Source: Marinobacter goseongensis (GTDB taxonomy: Bacteria; Pseudomonadota; Gammaproteobacteria; Pseudomonadales; Oleiphilaceae). From it: 64,000 nucleotides of DNA. The translations under genes and the position numbers were made by a program. The stretch covers positions 62,001-126,000 of the forward strand of contig NZ_JAKZAI010000008.1 in the NCBI RefSeq assembly GCF_023156235.1. The letters run 5' to 3'. Positions 1 to 8,021 of the stretch are shown here, piece after piece (position 1 is the first letter of the stretch; each line of letters opens with the position of its first letter). The notes under the pieces are model-generated. The model did no database searches and was not told the origin of the DNA. It saw only the letters and a list, made by a program, of their open reading frames with translations.

Positions 1-2
1 CG

Positions 3-938
3 AACCAGAGCGCCATGGGATTATTGTCATTGCAACTCGACACCACCGATTCCACGGTGATCAGCAGCCTGGTGTCCACCCTTGATCTGTTGGGTGATGT
101 GGACGTTACCCTCGACATCATTGTGGATGAGCCACCCCGCATCGTGTTCGGCCCCGCCCGCCAGGATGAAAATGGCGAATGGCTGACAAAGGTCCGCAGT
201 GCAGATATCAGTATCCAGGCCGGTGTTGACGTTACACTTGCCACCAGCGTGGTGGGTGACCTGGTGGGCGCGTTGTCCCTTGGTCTGATCAACGTGACGG
301 TACTGGACAGCATCAGCATTCCTCTGGCGATTCAGGTCGGCGGTGGTGAGGCTGAGTTGATTGCCGCCGACTGCGCCCGGGGTAACAGCAACACCGTCAA
401 CATGGATTTCGCAACCCAAAGCAGCGTGGTCGAGATCGACACGGGCACCATCGACTCGTCGACGGGTGCCGTTGCCCCGGGATCGCTGGAGCTCGACATC
501 CTCAGGCTCAAGGCGCCTTTGCTACCGGCGGTGATCGCCTGCGTCAGCGGCGATCTGGGTGTTGCGCTTCCGGCGCAGGAAATGTTCCAGGATATTCAGT
601 CTTACATTTTGCATTGCCCCGAGGGTGAGTGTTCGGAGGCGACGGTCTCCGAAGGATCAACCGGCGATCTGCAGGGTTTGTCCGTCAGTCTGAACAACAT
701 CGCACTCGACTGCAGCCAGGGTGGTCTCACGGGCCTTCTGGGTGGGTTGCTCACGCCTCTGACCGGTATCCTTGAGGGTGTGGCAGAAACCGTGGTCGAA
801 GAAGTGACCGGCACTGTGTTGGGCGAGGTGGTGTCGCCCCTGCTCTCGTCCCTGGGTGCCGATCTGGGCGGTGTATCGGTTAAGGTTATTGGCGCCAGTC
901 AGCAAAGAACCCAGCTTATTGAAAACGTTCAGTTGTGA
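3..938 (+). CDS. TadG-like / secreted pilus-associated protein, 3' part
   Basis: The reading frame is open from the left edge of the window, so this is probably the C-terminal part of a longer protein; the ATG at 15 has no convincing ribosome binding site. About 310 residues are visible. They are acidic, rich in Gly, Leu, Val and Ser, almost free of Lys, and contain paired cysteines (for example CARG, CVSG, HCPEGEC and LDCSQ), as expected for an exported beta-rich domain. Gly-Leu-rich stretches such as GLLGGLLTPLTG occur near residue 245. The overall look and the ending SQQRTQLIENVQL recall C-terminal regions of TadG-like proteins of Flp/Tad pilus loci; this is family recollection, not a database match. 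The stop overlaps the start of the next gene, so the signalling genes downstream may be co-transcribed. An unrelated secreted adhesin remains possible. Confidence 0.5.
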   Translation, partial: NQSAMGLLSLQLDTTDSTVISSLVSTLDLLGDVDVTLDIIVDEPPRIVFGPARQDENGEWLTKVRSADISIQAGVDVTLATSVVGDLVGALSLGLINVTVLDSISIPLAIQVGGGEAELIAADCARGNSNTVNMDFATQSSVVEIDTGTIDSSTGAVAPGSLELDILRLKAPLLPAVIACVSGDLGVALPAQEMFQDIQSYILHCPEGECSEATVSEGSTGDLQGLSVSLNNIALDCSQGGLTGLLGGLLTPLTGILEGVAETVVEEVTGTVLGEVVSPLLSSLGADLGGVSVKVIGASQQRTQLIENVQL

Positions 939-3271
939 TTCATATGGACATGATGGCATTGCTCGGAGTGGTTGAATGGCTGGCGATTGTCAGCGTTCTT
1001 GCCGCCGTTGGGCTTACCGTAGCGCTGACGCTGATCCGCCGCAAAATGCGGCGGATTAAGCTGCTACACCAAGAAGAGCGGAATCTGATGTCGCGGCAGT
1101 TGCAGTCCGCCACGGCCGACACGCGGGCGCTGCTGAACCAGGCGTCGCAGATCATCCTGGTGTTCGAGCGCTATGCGCCCATTCTTCTGTTCGCCAACCA
1201 ACAGGCCCTCGAGGCGTTTGGCAAAGACACGACTGCTGAACTGATGGATCAGTTTATCTCCCGCCCGGATTCATGGCTCCCGGCGCCTCACAGGCTGATC
1301 GACTTTGAGGACTGGCTGCAGCAAGCGCGGGTGATCGGTACCGAACGCAAGGAATGGTGCTTCCGGACCGGTGAGGATGACCACCTCTGGGTGGAGGCCA
1401 CCGTCAGTAACACCGCTTTTGAAGGTCGCCTGGCGCGACTGTTTGCCGCAAACAACATCCATGGCATTAAAACCAACCAGATAGCCGAGCACCTGCGGAA
1501 CCGCTCGCTGGTGGGCATCATGTCAGGCCGCCCCCTCGACACCGTGTTGGATACGCTGTCGAAGCTTGCCGAGGTGGTTATCGGCCACTCAAATTGCGTC
1601 ATCACGCTGTACGACGAGCAAAGCGCCACGTTGCGGCCGTCCGGTTCTTCACCGTTCGTAAAAGCGTTTCATCAGTTGTTCCCTACGATCATGTCTCGCT
1701 ACGGTGCGACTTCCATCGGTTCTGCGGCGTACATCAGTGGCCGGGTCATCTGTGAAAACCTCAAGACCGATCACCGCTGGCAGGGTTATGGCTCGATGGT
1801 GTATGAGCTGGGGATGGCCTCGTCCTGGTCTGAGGTGATCAACGGCAGAGAAAACAACCTCCTCGGTGTGATGACCCTGTTTTTTGACAGAGTAAAACAC
1901 CCGACCGAGCAGGAAATTGCTGAATTCTCCTCCGTTGTGTCCCTTGCCAGCCTCGCCATTGAGCGCCACACCTGGCAGGTGTCGCTGGAGGCTACCTTGT
2001 CGTATGAGCGCTTTATTCGCAGTATCGGCGTGCGTCTGGCGGGGGTTACTTCAGGCAATCTCAGACAAGATCTGGAGAGCATTTTGCAGCTGGTGAAAAG
2101 CCAGTATGAGCTGGGCGGCATTACCCTGTGGGAACGGCCGTTGCAGGAAGACTGTTTTCGCCCCATTGCGTCCACCCTGGCCGGCGCGGATCTCACTTCA
2201 CCCGGTCTGACGTTCACCGTCGATGAACTGAAAGACACCCTGGGTGATAACGCCACCAGCGGCTATGTGATGCCATCGGACAGCCTCCACCAGGTGTGCG
2301 CCCGAGGTCAGGAAAAACGCCCGGTGCTTGCGGTGCCGTTGTTGGTGGATCAGCAGACTCTGTTGGGGGTGCTGACGATTCAGCCGCGCTATTTCTATGT
2401 TGCCAAGGCAACCATCGATTACCTGGTGATGATCGGGGCAATGTTGTCCACCAGCATGATGAGTATGCGCTTGCTGAGCTCGCTGTCACAATCGGTGGAA
2501 CGTGAAAAAGGCGCGCGGGAAAAGCTGGAGGGTGAGCTGTCTGTTGCCAGGGATATCCAGATGTCGATGGTGCCGCTGCAGGGGGAGTTCCGGGAAACCT
2601 ACAAGGACTGGACCATAGAGGCCTTGCTCAAGCCTGCAAGGGCAGTCGGGGGCGATTTCTACGACGTCATCCGCTGTGACAACGGCAAGTTGTTGCTGGT
2701 GGTGGGTGACGTGTCAGACAAGGGCGTCCCTGCCGCGCTCTTCATGGCAAAAACCATCTCACTTATTAACTACCTCACCAAGGCGGAAGATTCGAACCTT
2801 GAACGCATCATCACCAAACTGAATACTGAGCTGTGTGATAACAACGACTCCTGCATGTTCGTGACCGCTGTTTTCGCCTTGCTGGACCTGGCCAGCGGCG
2901 AGATGGAATTTGTGAACGCCGGCCACACCGCGCCGATGCTGGTAGAGCCGTTCATGACCCCGCAATTGATTACCGGGATATCCGGGCCGCCCCTGGGGCT
3001 CTATGAGGAAAGCCAGTTCGAGTCGGATTACGTGAAAATAGCGTCCGGCGCCAGCCTGACGTTGTACAGTGATGGCGTGACCGAATCGTTCAATGCGGCA
3101 CAGCAGGAATTCGGTGACGAGAGACTGGTCAGTGTTGGTTATCGGGCCAATGAGAAAGGCAACAGTTTCCTGACCACGCTCAGGCGTGAAATAGAGCAGT
3201 TTTCCGGCTATGCTCCACAATCAGATGACATTACAATAATGACCATACAGCATCATTCCGGGGCGTTATGA
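935..3271 (+). CDS. Membrane-anchored GAF and PP2C (SpoIIE/RsbU-type) protein phosphatase
   Basis: This 778-residue protein has one N-terminal membrane segment (about residues 8-31), a PAS-like region (about 60-170), two GAF-like regions (about 190-345 and 365-515), a short coiled linker and a C-terminal SpoIIE/PP2C phosphatase domain (about 550-775). Metal-binding PP2C motifs are intact: GGDFYDV near 570, GDVSDKGVPAALFMA near 590, NAGHTAPML near 660, YSDGVTESF near 710 and SDDITIM near 765. Proteins of this type dephosphorylate a STAS-domain anti-sigma antagonist in response to a sensed signal, and both expected partners follow directly (3268-3660 and 3682-4047). The GTG start at 935 overlaps the upstream stop; ATG at 944 or 950 is equally possible because none has a clear Shine-Dalgarno sequence. 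The signal sensed cannot be read from the sequence. Confidence 0.9.
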   Translation: MIHMDMMALLGVVEWLAIVSVLAAVGLTVALTLIRRKMRRIKLLHQEERNLMSRQLQSATADTRALLNQASQIILVFERYAPILLFANQQALEAFGKDTTAELMDQFISRPDSWLPAPHRLIDFEDWLQQARVIGTERKEWCFRTGEDDHLWVEATVSNTAFEGRLARLFAANNIHGIKTNQIAEHLRNRSLVGIMSGRPLDTVLDTLSKLAEVVIGHSNCVITLYDEQSATLRPSGSSPFVKAFHQLFPTIMSRYGATSIGSAAYISGRVICENLKTDHRWQGYGSMVYELGMASSWSEVINGRENNLLGVMTLFFDRVKHPTEQEIAEFSSVVSLASLAIERHTWQVSLEATLSYERFIRSIGVRLAGVTSGNLRQDLESILQLVKSQYELGGITLWERPLQEDCFRPIASTLAGADLTSPGLTFTVDELKDTLGDNATSGYVMPSDSLHQVCARGQEKRPVLAVPLLVDQQTLLGVLTIQPRYFYVAKATIDYLVMIGAMLSTSMMSMRLLSSLSQSVEREKGAREKLEGELSVARDIQMSMVPLQGEFRETYKDWTIEALLKPARAVGGDFYDVIRCDNGKLLLVVGDVSDKGVPAALFMAKTISLINYLTKAEDSNLERIITKLNTELCDNNDSCMFVTAVFALLDLASGEMEFVNAGHTAPMLVEPFMTPQLITGISGPPLGLYEESQFESDYVKIASGASLTLYSDGVTESFNAAQQEFGDERLVSVGYRANEKGNSFLTTLRREIEQFSGYAPQSDDITIMTIQHHSGAL

Positions 3272-3660
3272 TTTTTACCGTTCACGCAAATGATTCGGTC
3301 AGTGACGTTCTCGGCGTCACCACAACGGCGTTGCATGGACTGCCGGATGAGGTGACTCACGAATGCCTGATCATTGTTGACGAATTTATGGCCAACATGA
3401 CCCATCATGTTTATCCCCACGCGGGGGATATGGACTGGACGTTAAAACTGGACAAAACGTCATCCGGTGTAACAATGAAATTCAGATACGCCGGAGCAAA
3501 GTTCGACCCGTTCGAAGCCGCAAAAACGGTGACTGACCGACCCATTGAACAACGCAGTATCGGGGGGCTGGGCTTGGTGCTGATATCCTCATTAAGCGAC
3601 GAACAGCACTACCACTACCACGACGGAATGAATGAGTGGACCATCAAAAAGAATTTCTAG
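3268..3660 (+). CDS. RsbW-type ATP-binding anti-sigma factor / serine kinase
   Basis: This is a single HATPase domain of 130 residues, the usual length for RsbW/SpoIIAB-type kinases. The N-box is visible as DEFMANMTHHVYP (Glu39, Asn43), followed by KFDPFEA (G1-like) and SIGGLGLVLISSL (G2, ATP lid). Family members bind a sigma factor or another target and phosphorylate a STAS antagonist. The start overlaps the phosphatase stop by four bases (ATGA), so translation is probably coupled and the phosphatase, kinase and antagonist are made together. No sigma factor gene is present in the window, so the final target is unknown and may not be a sigma factor. Confidence 0.88.
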   Translation: MIFTVHANDSVSDVLGVTTTALHGLPDEVTHECLIIVDEFMANMTHHVYPHAGDMDWTLKLDKTSSGVTMKFRYAGAKFDPFEAAKTVTDRPIEQRSIGGLGLVLISSLSDEQHYHYHDGMNEWTIKKNF

Positions 3661-3681
3661 AACAATGCAGGAAAGACATTC

Positions 3682-4047
3682 ATGTCATTAACCATTGATC
3701 ATCTCCAGAGTACCGCTGAAACCGTCAGCCTGGCCCTACAGGGCGCGCTGGACAGCGAAACCGCACCGCAGTTGGACGACAAGCTGTCGAAGCTGATGAC
3801 GCCGGAAACCAAAGTGGTGGCCATCAACATGGGTGGGGTCACTTTTATCAGTTCTGCCGGCCTTCGTGTGATCTTCAAGACACTGAAGCAGATGAAAGCA
3901 CGTGGTGGTCAGGTGAGCATGTCTCAGATGTCCAAGGGCGTGCGGAAAGTGTTTGAAATTGTAAAAGTGATGCCGGATCTGACGATTTTCGCCAGCCAGG
4001 CTGAAATGGACGAATACCTGACGGAAATACAGCGTCGCGAATACTGA
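3682..4047 (+). CDS. STAS-domain anti-sigma factor antagonist (RsbV/SpoIIAA-like)
   Basis: This 121-residue protein is a single STAS domain. The conserved phosphorylation loop reads TFISSAGLRVIFKT; by alignment to SpoIIAA the expected phosphorylated serine is Ser58. In its unphosphorylated form a protein of this family binds the RsbW-type kinase and frees the kinase's target; the PP2C protein at 935-3271 would reset it. It lies 21 bases after the kinase gene on the same strand, with an AGGAAAG ribosome binding site. The three genes together form a complete partner-switching module. Confidence 0.9.
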   Translation: MSLTIDHLQSTAETVSLALQGALDSETAPQLDDKLSKLMTPETKVVAINMGGVTFISSAGLRVIFKTLKQMKARGGQVSMSQMSKGVRKVFEIVKVMPDLTIFASQAEMDEYLTEIQRREY

Positions 4048-4074
4048 GTTAACGGCTGTAAGGGATTGTGTGAA

Positions 4075-4473
4075 ATGGCCATAGTATTAGACGGTACGCT
4101 CGCAATTCAGCGAGATGAACATCAGAAAATCAGCAACATTGTCTGGTTCCTTTACGGGCTGCCCCAGGCCAGCTCCGCGCCGGAAGATGTCGTATTTCTC
4201 GGTGAATCCTTTGGCCAGGGCTCGCCGCAGATGATTTCCTTTGATCTGGATGGTGAAGAGTACGTGGTCTACGCGGATTGGGAATCGGTTACCGATCGGG
4301 AGAATGCGGCGGAAGTCTGCAAGTTCTACCAGACCTACGGATATGTTCTGATTTCCGCGTTACAGGAAGATGATACTGTGGCAGCCAACAGCAGCAAAGT
4401 GGAATGGCTGTTGCCCGTTCAGTATTATAGTGACTATGTGACAATGGTCAAAGAGTTGGCACGGGCAGTCTGA
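4075..4473 (+). CDS. Conserved-looking hypothetical protein in the partner-switching cluster
   Basis: I do not recognise this 132-residue soluble protein. It has no signal peptide or membrane segment, is acidic, and contains several aromatic residues in a pattern typical of a compact alpha/beta fold (FYQTYGYVLISAL; VEWLLPVQYYSDYV at the C-terminus). The ATG at 4075 is preferred because AAGGGA lies about nine bases upstream; an in-frame TTG exists at 4066. It begins 27 bases after the STAS gene on the same strand, so it is probably in the same transcript and may be an output or accessory protein of that module. That role is inferred from position only. Confidence 0.7.
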   Translation: MAIVLDGTLAIQRDEHQKISNIVWFLYGLPQASSAPEDVVFLGESFGQGSPQMISFDLDGEEYVVYADWESVTDRENAAEVCKFYQTYGYVLISALQEDDTVAANSSKVEWLLPVQYYSDYVTMVKELARAV

Positions 4474-4514
4474 TACAATGGAATTGTAAATACTGACGAA
4501 AGGCGGATGAAATC

Positions 4515-4811
4515 ATGCAAGCTGACTACGATGAACGCTACATTGATGAAATCAAGGCCATGGCTTCCGAGGGAATGGAGCTTCGCCTGTTGAGTGCGCG
4601 AACACTGAGATCTCTCGATAAGTCCCTGGTGTCAGAGCGAGCGCCGGGCATGAATACCGCGGCCGAGCGCACAATCATGACGCTGTGTGTCGATTCACTG
4701 GCTGTTTCCAGCCACAATTCCCAGGCGTTGTATTCGCGAGACGAAGGCATGATCGGTGCGCCCAGATCCGCGGTGAGGCCGGGTAACATCAAGGGCCGGA
4801 TCAAAAGCTAA
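4515..4811 (+). CDS. Hypothetical 98-residue protein
   Basis: This is a small soluble protein without a recognised domain. Its N-terminal half is helical and charged (DERYIDEIKAMASEGMELRL), and the C-terminus is basic (RPGNIKGRIKS). An AAAGGCGG element about eight bases upstream supports the ATG at 4515. It follows the 132-residue unknown protein after a 41-base gap that contains the inverted repeat TACAAT-GGA-ATTGTA at 4474-4488. It is likely the last gene of the Tad/partner-switching cluster, since the next gene is convergent. Function unknown. Confidence 0.6.
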   Translation: MQADYDERYIDEIKAMASEGMELRLLSARTLRSLDKSLVSERAPGMNTAAERTIMTLCVDSLAVSSHNSQALYSRDEGMIGAPRSAVRPGNIKGRIKS

Positions 4812-4828
4812 ACCGGCCAGCCAGTTCC

Positions 4829-5080
4829 TCAGCGCGGCTTATACTGAGTTGGGCAATAGCCCCGGCTGACGTCCGGGCTTCGAATGCTGGCGTGTTTTGT
4901 TGCACGACCGCTTACCCTTGCCCGCCAAAGCCTGAAACTTCGTGGCTTCAAGCGCTTACGCATCAGCTTTATCACCTCAGGCTCCCCCAGGCCAAACTGC
5001 TGCTCTATTGCTTCAAAGGGCGTTCTGTCCTCCCAGGCCATTTCAATGATCCTGGACTCCTCATCATCTGAAAAAAGCAA
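4829..5080 (-). CDS. TIGR03643-type (DUF2805) small protein
   Basis: This 83-residue protein carries the signature of the TIGR03643/DUF2805 family: IIEMAWEDRTPFEAIEQQFG, then EVIKLMRKRLKPRSFRLWR and VSGRATKH. The N-terminal part resembles a helix-turn-helix-like segment, and the family has no proven function. The first codon is TTG, supported by GGGAG eight bases upstream; the nearest in-frame ATG lies inside the conserved EMAWED motif and would truncate the family. It is convergent with the upstream cluster and divergent from the wecA-like gene. Confidence 0.85.
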   Translation of the reverse strand: MLFSDDEESRIIEMAWEDRTPFEAIEQQFGLGEPEVIKLMRKRLKPRSFRLWRARVSGRATKHASIRSPDVSRGYCPTQYKPR

Positions 5081-5390
5081 TTTTTAGATCTCCCGCCTGC
5101 ATTCAAAGTATTGAGTCAATACGATCGACATTGCCAAAAAGACGTATTTCCCATGCCCCGCGCCCCGATGCCTTGAAGAGGACCGGAGCCACGACTTGCA
5201 AAGCATGGAAGTGTGTAAAAAAACCGCAACACAGATTGGCATATAGTGGGTTATAAGATAAATTAACGATGTGTCAATTTCCCCGACAAGCATTTAATTG
5301 CGACTCAAACGCGAAAGCCTATGGTGGAAGTATCTGTTTTCCAAATAAACGTTCAGCATAAATAGGTGCATTTGATAGCATGGAGGCTCC
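5081..5390. other. AT-rich intergenic region upstream of the wecA-like gene
   Basis: These 310 bases carry no convincing gene. They are richer in A and T than their surroundings. They contain the near-palindrome GTATTGA-G-TCAATAC (5108-5122) and several short AT runs. A weak promoter is possible (TTGGCA at 5236-5241, TAAATT at 5259-5264, 17-base spacing) pointing to the wecA-like gene, but I would not rely on it. A minus-strand frame at 5084-5293 looks spurious. Confidence 0.5.
5108..5122. promoter_or_regulatory. Near-perfect inverted repeat, possible operator
   Basis: Seven-base arms GTATTGA and TCAATAC are separated by one base. It lies 28 bases upstream of the TTG start of the TIGR03643-type gene and about 270 bases upstream of the wecA-like gene. 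Size and symmetry fit a binding site for a dimeric repressor; no regulator is identified. Confidence 0.3.
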
Positions 5391-6473
5391 GTGAACATCC
5401 TTCCCCTGACCCTGATTATCGCAGCCGGCATTTTTGCCTGGCTGGCGCTTGCAGTACTCAAGCCGTTTGCCGTTCGGATTCGTCTACTGGATAACCCCGA
5501 CCATCGCAAAGTGCACGTCGGTGCTGTGCCATTGGTGGGAGGGCTCAGTGCTTTCTCCGGACTGTTTGTCGCGTGGGTGCTGGTGATGCCGATGGATCTG
5601 GGCTACGCGGTGTTTTTCTTCTGTTCGTGTATGTTGGTTGTGATCGGCGCGGTGGACGATGCGCGTGATCTGCCCGCGAAGTTCCGTCTGTCAGCCCAGG
5701 TGCTGCTGGGTATTCTGCTGATTTCAGGCTCCGGCCTGCATCTGGATACCTTTGGAGATTTGTTGGGTTTCGGACAGATTCAGTTTGGCCTGCTGGTCGG
5801 TTCGCTGATCACGATCGCCGCGGTGATTGGCGCAACCAATGCGTTCAACATGATGGATGGCATTGACGGTCTCGCCGGCGCCGTGAGCCTGGTGGCTCTG
5901 TTGTCGCTGGCGTACCTGTTCAGTCTGCAGCCTGGCTTCGAGCTGGAACTGGCATTATCGCTCGGGATTGCCGTTGCCCTGGTGCCCTATCTCGCGGCGA
6001 ATCTGCAGATTTTCTGGTTTCGCCAGAAGATTTTTATGGGAGATGCGGGCTCTATTTTCATCGGATTTGCGATTGTCTGGCTACTGATTAACGGCACCCA
6101 GGCGGAGGCGCCGGCTATGCGCCCGGTTACGGCGTTGTGGATCATCGCGCTGCCGCTGATGGATATGGTGGCGATCATGGTGCGGCGGGTCCGGAATGGC
6201 CAGTCCATGATGGTGCCCGACCGTGACCATTTGCACCACATGTTCCTCCGTGCTGGCTTCAGCCAGACTCAGGCGCTGGTATGTATGGTGTTTGCAGCCA
6301 CGTTGCTGGCGGCGGTGGGATTGATGGGCGAGCTGTATCAGGTGCCGGAGTGGCTCATGTTCGCGAGCTTCCTTGGCCTTTTTGCCGTTTACGGACGATT
6401 GCTGGGCCGTGTGAGCCTGCTCAGAGCCTACACGCCGGGCGCCAAAGCCGCGGCGCGCCCGGATCTCTCCTGA
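5391..6473 (+). CDS. WecA-like undecaprenyl-phosphate glycosyl-1-phosphate transferase
   Basis: This 360-residue polytopic membrane protein has about ten or eleven hydrophobic segments and belongs to the MraY/WecA glycosyltransferase family 4. Key motifs are present: VDDARDL near residue 88 (the Asp-Asp Mg-nucleotide motif), NAFNMMDGIDGLAG near 150, FMGDAGSIFIGF near 216 and DRDHLHHMFLRAGFS near 278 (the HxHH-type loop of WecA-like enzymes). These enzymes move a sugar-1-phosphate, in WecA GlcNAc-1-P, from UDP to undecaprenyl phosphate in the inner membrane and so begin O-antigen or surface-polysaccharide synthesis. The start is GTG at 5391 with TGGAGG just upstream. No other O-antigen genes lie nearby, so the sugar and the end product are not established. 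Confidence 0.9.
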   Translation: MNILPLTLIIAAGIFAWLALAVLKPFAVRIRLLDNPDHRKVHVGAVPLVGGLSAFSGLFVAWVLVMPMDLGYAVFFFCSCMLVVIGAVDDARDLPAKFRLSAQVLLGILLISGSGLHLDTFGDLLGFGQIQFGLLVGSLITIAAVIGATNAFNMMDGIDGLAGAVSLVALLSLAYLFSLQPGFELELALSLGIAVALVPYLAANLQIFWFRQKIFMGDAGSIFIGFAIVWLLINGTQAEAPAMRPVTALWIIALPLMDMVAIMVRRVRNGQSMMVPDRDHLHHMFLRAGFSQTQALVCMVFAATLLAAVGLMGELYQVPEWLMFASFLGLFAVYGRLLGRVSLLRAYTPGAKAAARPDLS

Positions 6474-6485
6474 GGCGTCAGGCCT

Positions 6486-7823
6486 TCAGCCCAGCTGGCG
6501 CGGGGCCGGGGAGGGCGGCAGCAGGTGCAGGGCGCACTGGGCCGGAAGTGGCCTAGACAGGAGATAGCCCTGCCCGTAATCACAGCCAAGCCCCTGAAGC
6601 AATGTATGGTGAGCTTCGGTTTCGATGCCCTCAGCCGTAACGGCCAGGTTGTAGGTCTTGGCCAGATTGATGATGATGCTGATCAGAGTTTTGCCTTGTT
6701 CTGATTCAATATCTTCCATAAAGCTTTTGTCGATTTTTAGTTCGGTAGCTGGTATGAATTTGAGATAGCTGAGTGCTGAGTAGCCGGTGCCGAAGTCGTC
6801 GATGGCGATGGCAAAGCCGCTTTCCCTGAGAATCCTGAGATTAGGTGCCACCTGCCCGTCGGATTCCATCAGCACGCCCTCGGTGATCTCCAGCACAATA
6901 TCCGTCGGCACCACGCCAGCCGCCTCCAGAATCGCAAAAATGTTGCCGGTCAGCTCCGGATCGGAAAAATGCCCGGTAGTGATGTTGATGGAGATGGGTG
7001 GGGTAAAGAGCCCCAGGTCTTTGCGCTCGGCAATCAGTTCGCTCACGGTTCTCAGTACATAAAAATCCAGTTGCTGGCCGAGCATTGAATGCTCGGCTAC
7101 GGCGACGAACTCCTGGGGGGTAACGCTGCCCAGCAGGGTGTCCTGCCACCTCAGCAGCGCCTCAAACCCTACAATGTCACCACTTTTGAAGCAGTACTTG
7201 GGTTGCAGGAAGACTTCCAGTTCGTTTTTTTGAATGGCGGATTTCAGCGCCTGCTCTACATCCAGCGTGCGTGTCATTTCGGTGTGAAACTCACGGCTGA
7301 AAAACGCGACCGGTTCTTGCCGTGATTTGGCGAGCCGTAGGGCGCACTCGGCAAGATCGGGCAGCAACTCAATGTTGTCGGAATCCAGTGGGCATCGGGC
7401 AATGCCGATGTTGGCGCTCAGGCTGATTTGCTGGGAGCCTATCTGGAATGGTCGTTCCAGGGCCACCTGGATGTCATAGGCGCTGGCCAGCAGATCCTCT
7501 TTTTTACTGGCGTTGATCAGAATAAGAAATTCGTCTCCGGCCGGGCGGCAGTAGCTATTCTGGTTGCCCAGCAAACGGCGCAGCCTGAGTGCGGTGTTGC
7601 GCAGGATGTAATCGCCGGTTTCGCGGCCGAACTTCTGATTTATGAGCCCGAAATGCTCGAAATCGAGATGGATAACCGACTGTTTTTTCAAAGTTTGCAT
7701 TCGGCTTTGCAGAAGTGCTGCAAAGCCTTCCCGGTTCAGCAGTCCGGTGAGTCGGTCGTATTCCGGGTGATCGGTGTCTTTCGCTGAAAGCCCTGCACTG
7801 TCCCGTACCATAAGCGTGGTCAT
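6486..7823 (-). CDS. GGDEF-EAL protein, probable c-di-GMP phosphodiesterase
   Basis: This 445-residue soluble protein has a GGDEF domain (about residues 22-175) followed by an EAL domain (about 185-430). The GGDEF signature is altered to AGDEF (CRPAGDEFLIL), which predicts weak or no cyclase activity, although it could still bind GTP. The EAL domain looks catalytic: FEALLRW, ITEGVLM, IDDFGTGYSALSYLK, ELKIDKSF and VTAEGIET carry the expected Glu, Asp and Lys residues. It most likely hydrolyses c-di-GMP to pGpG, with the degenerate GGDEF acting as a regulatory module. No sensory domain or membrane anchor precedes it. It is convergent with the wecA-like gene and divergent from ompA. Confidence 0.9.
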   Translation of the reverse strand: MTTLMVRDSAGLSAKDTDHPEYDRLTGLLNREGFAALLQSRMQTLKKQSVIHLDFEHFGLINQKFGRETGDYILRNTALRLRRLLGNQNSYCRPAGDEFLILINASKKEDLLASAYDIQVALERPFQIGSQQISLSANIGIARCPLDSDNIELLPDLAECALRLAKSRQEPVAFFSREFHTEMTRTLDVEQALKSAIQKNELEVFLQPKYCFKSGDIVGFEALLRWQDTLLGSVTPQEFVAVAEHSMLGQQLDFYVLRTVSELIAERKDLGLFTPPISINITTGHFSDPELTGNIFAILEAAGVVPTDIVLEITEGVLMESDGQVAPNLRILRESGFAIAIDDFGTGYSALSYLKFIPATELKIDKSFMEDIESEQGKTLISIIINLAKTYNLAVTAEGIETEAHHTLLQGLGCDYGQGYLLSRPLPAQCALHLLPPSPAPRQLG

Positions 7824-7959
7824 ATCCCTTACCTCCGGCCCTATCCCTACCGCTCCCTGAGATGGCCTCTTTGGTTGTCGACCGTGGTGGGCGAACAGCC
7901 TTCGCTGAGCCCGATTTGCATCATTTATAAAAGAATGTCAAATACACATCTATCGCCCT

Positions 7960-7987
7960 CTGAAAATAATATGACCTATCATATACT
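7960..7987 (+). promoter_or_regulatory. Possible sigma-70 promoter of the OmpA operon
   Basis: A CTGAAA element (7960-7965, four of six matches to TTGACA) and TATACT (7982-7987, five of six matches to TATAAT) are separated by 16 bases. They lie in an AT-rich stretch 34 bases before the ATG. The gene has a strong ribosome binding site, AAAGGAGAG, at 8008-8016. Confidence 0.4.
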
Positions 7988-8021
7988 GACGCAAGATTAA
8001 AAAACCTAAAGGAGAGTTAAC

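Noticed and set aside
4474..4488. TACAAT-GGA-ATTGTA as a promoter or terminator
   Set aside because: No matching -35 at proper spacing and no T-run; left only as a small inverted repeat.
5084..5293. Minus-strand 69-residue frame in the wecA leader
   Set aside because: No family resemblance or ribosome binding site, odd composition, and it covers AT-rich sequence with likely regulatory repeats.
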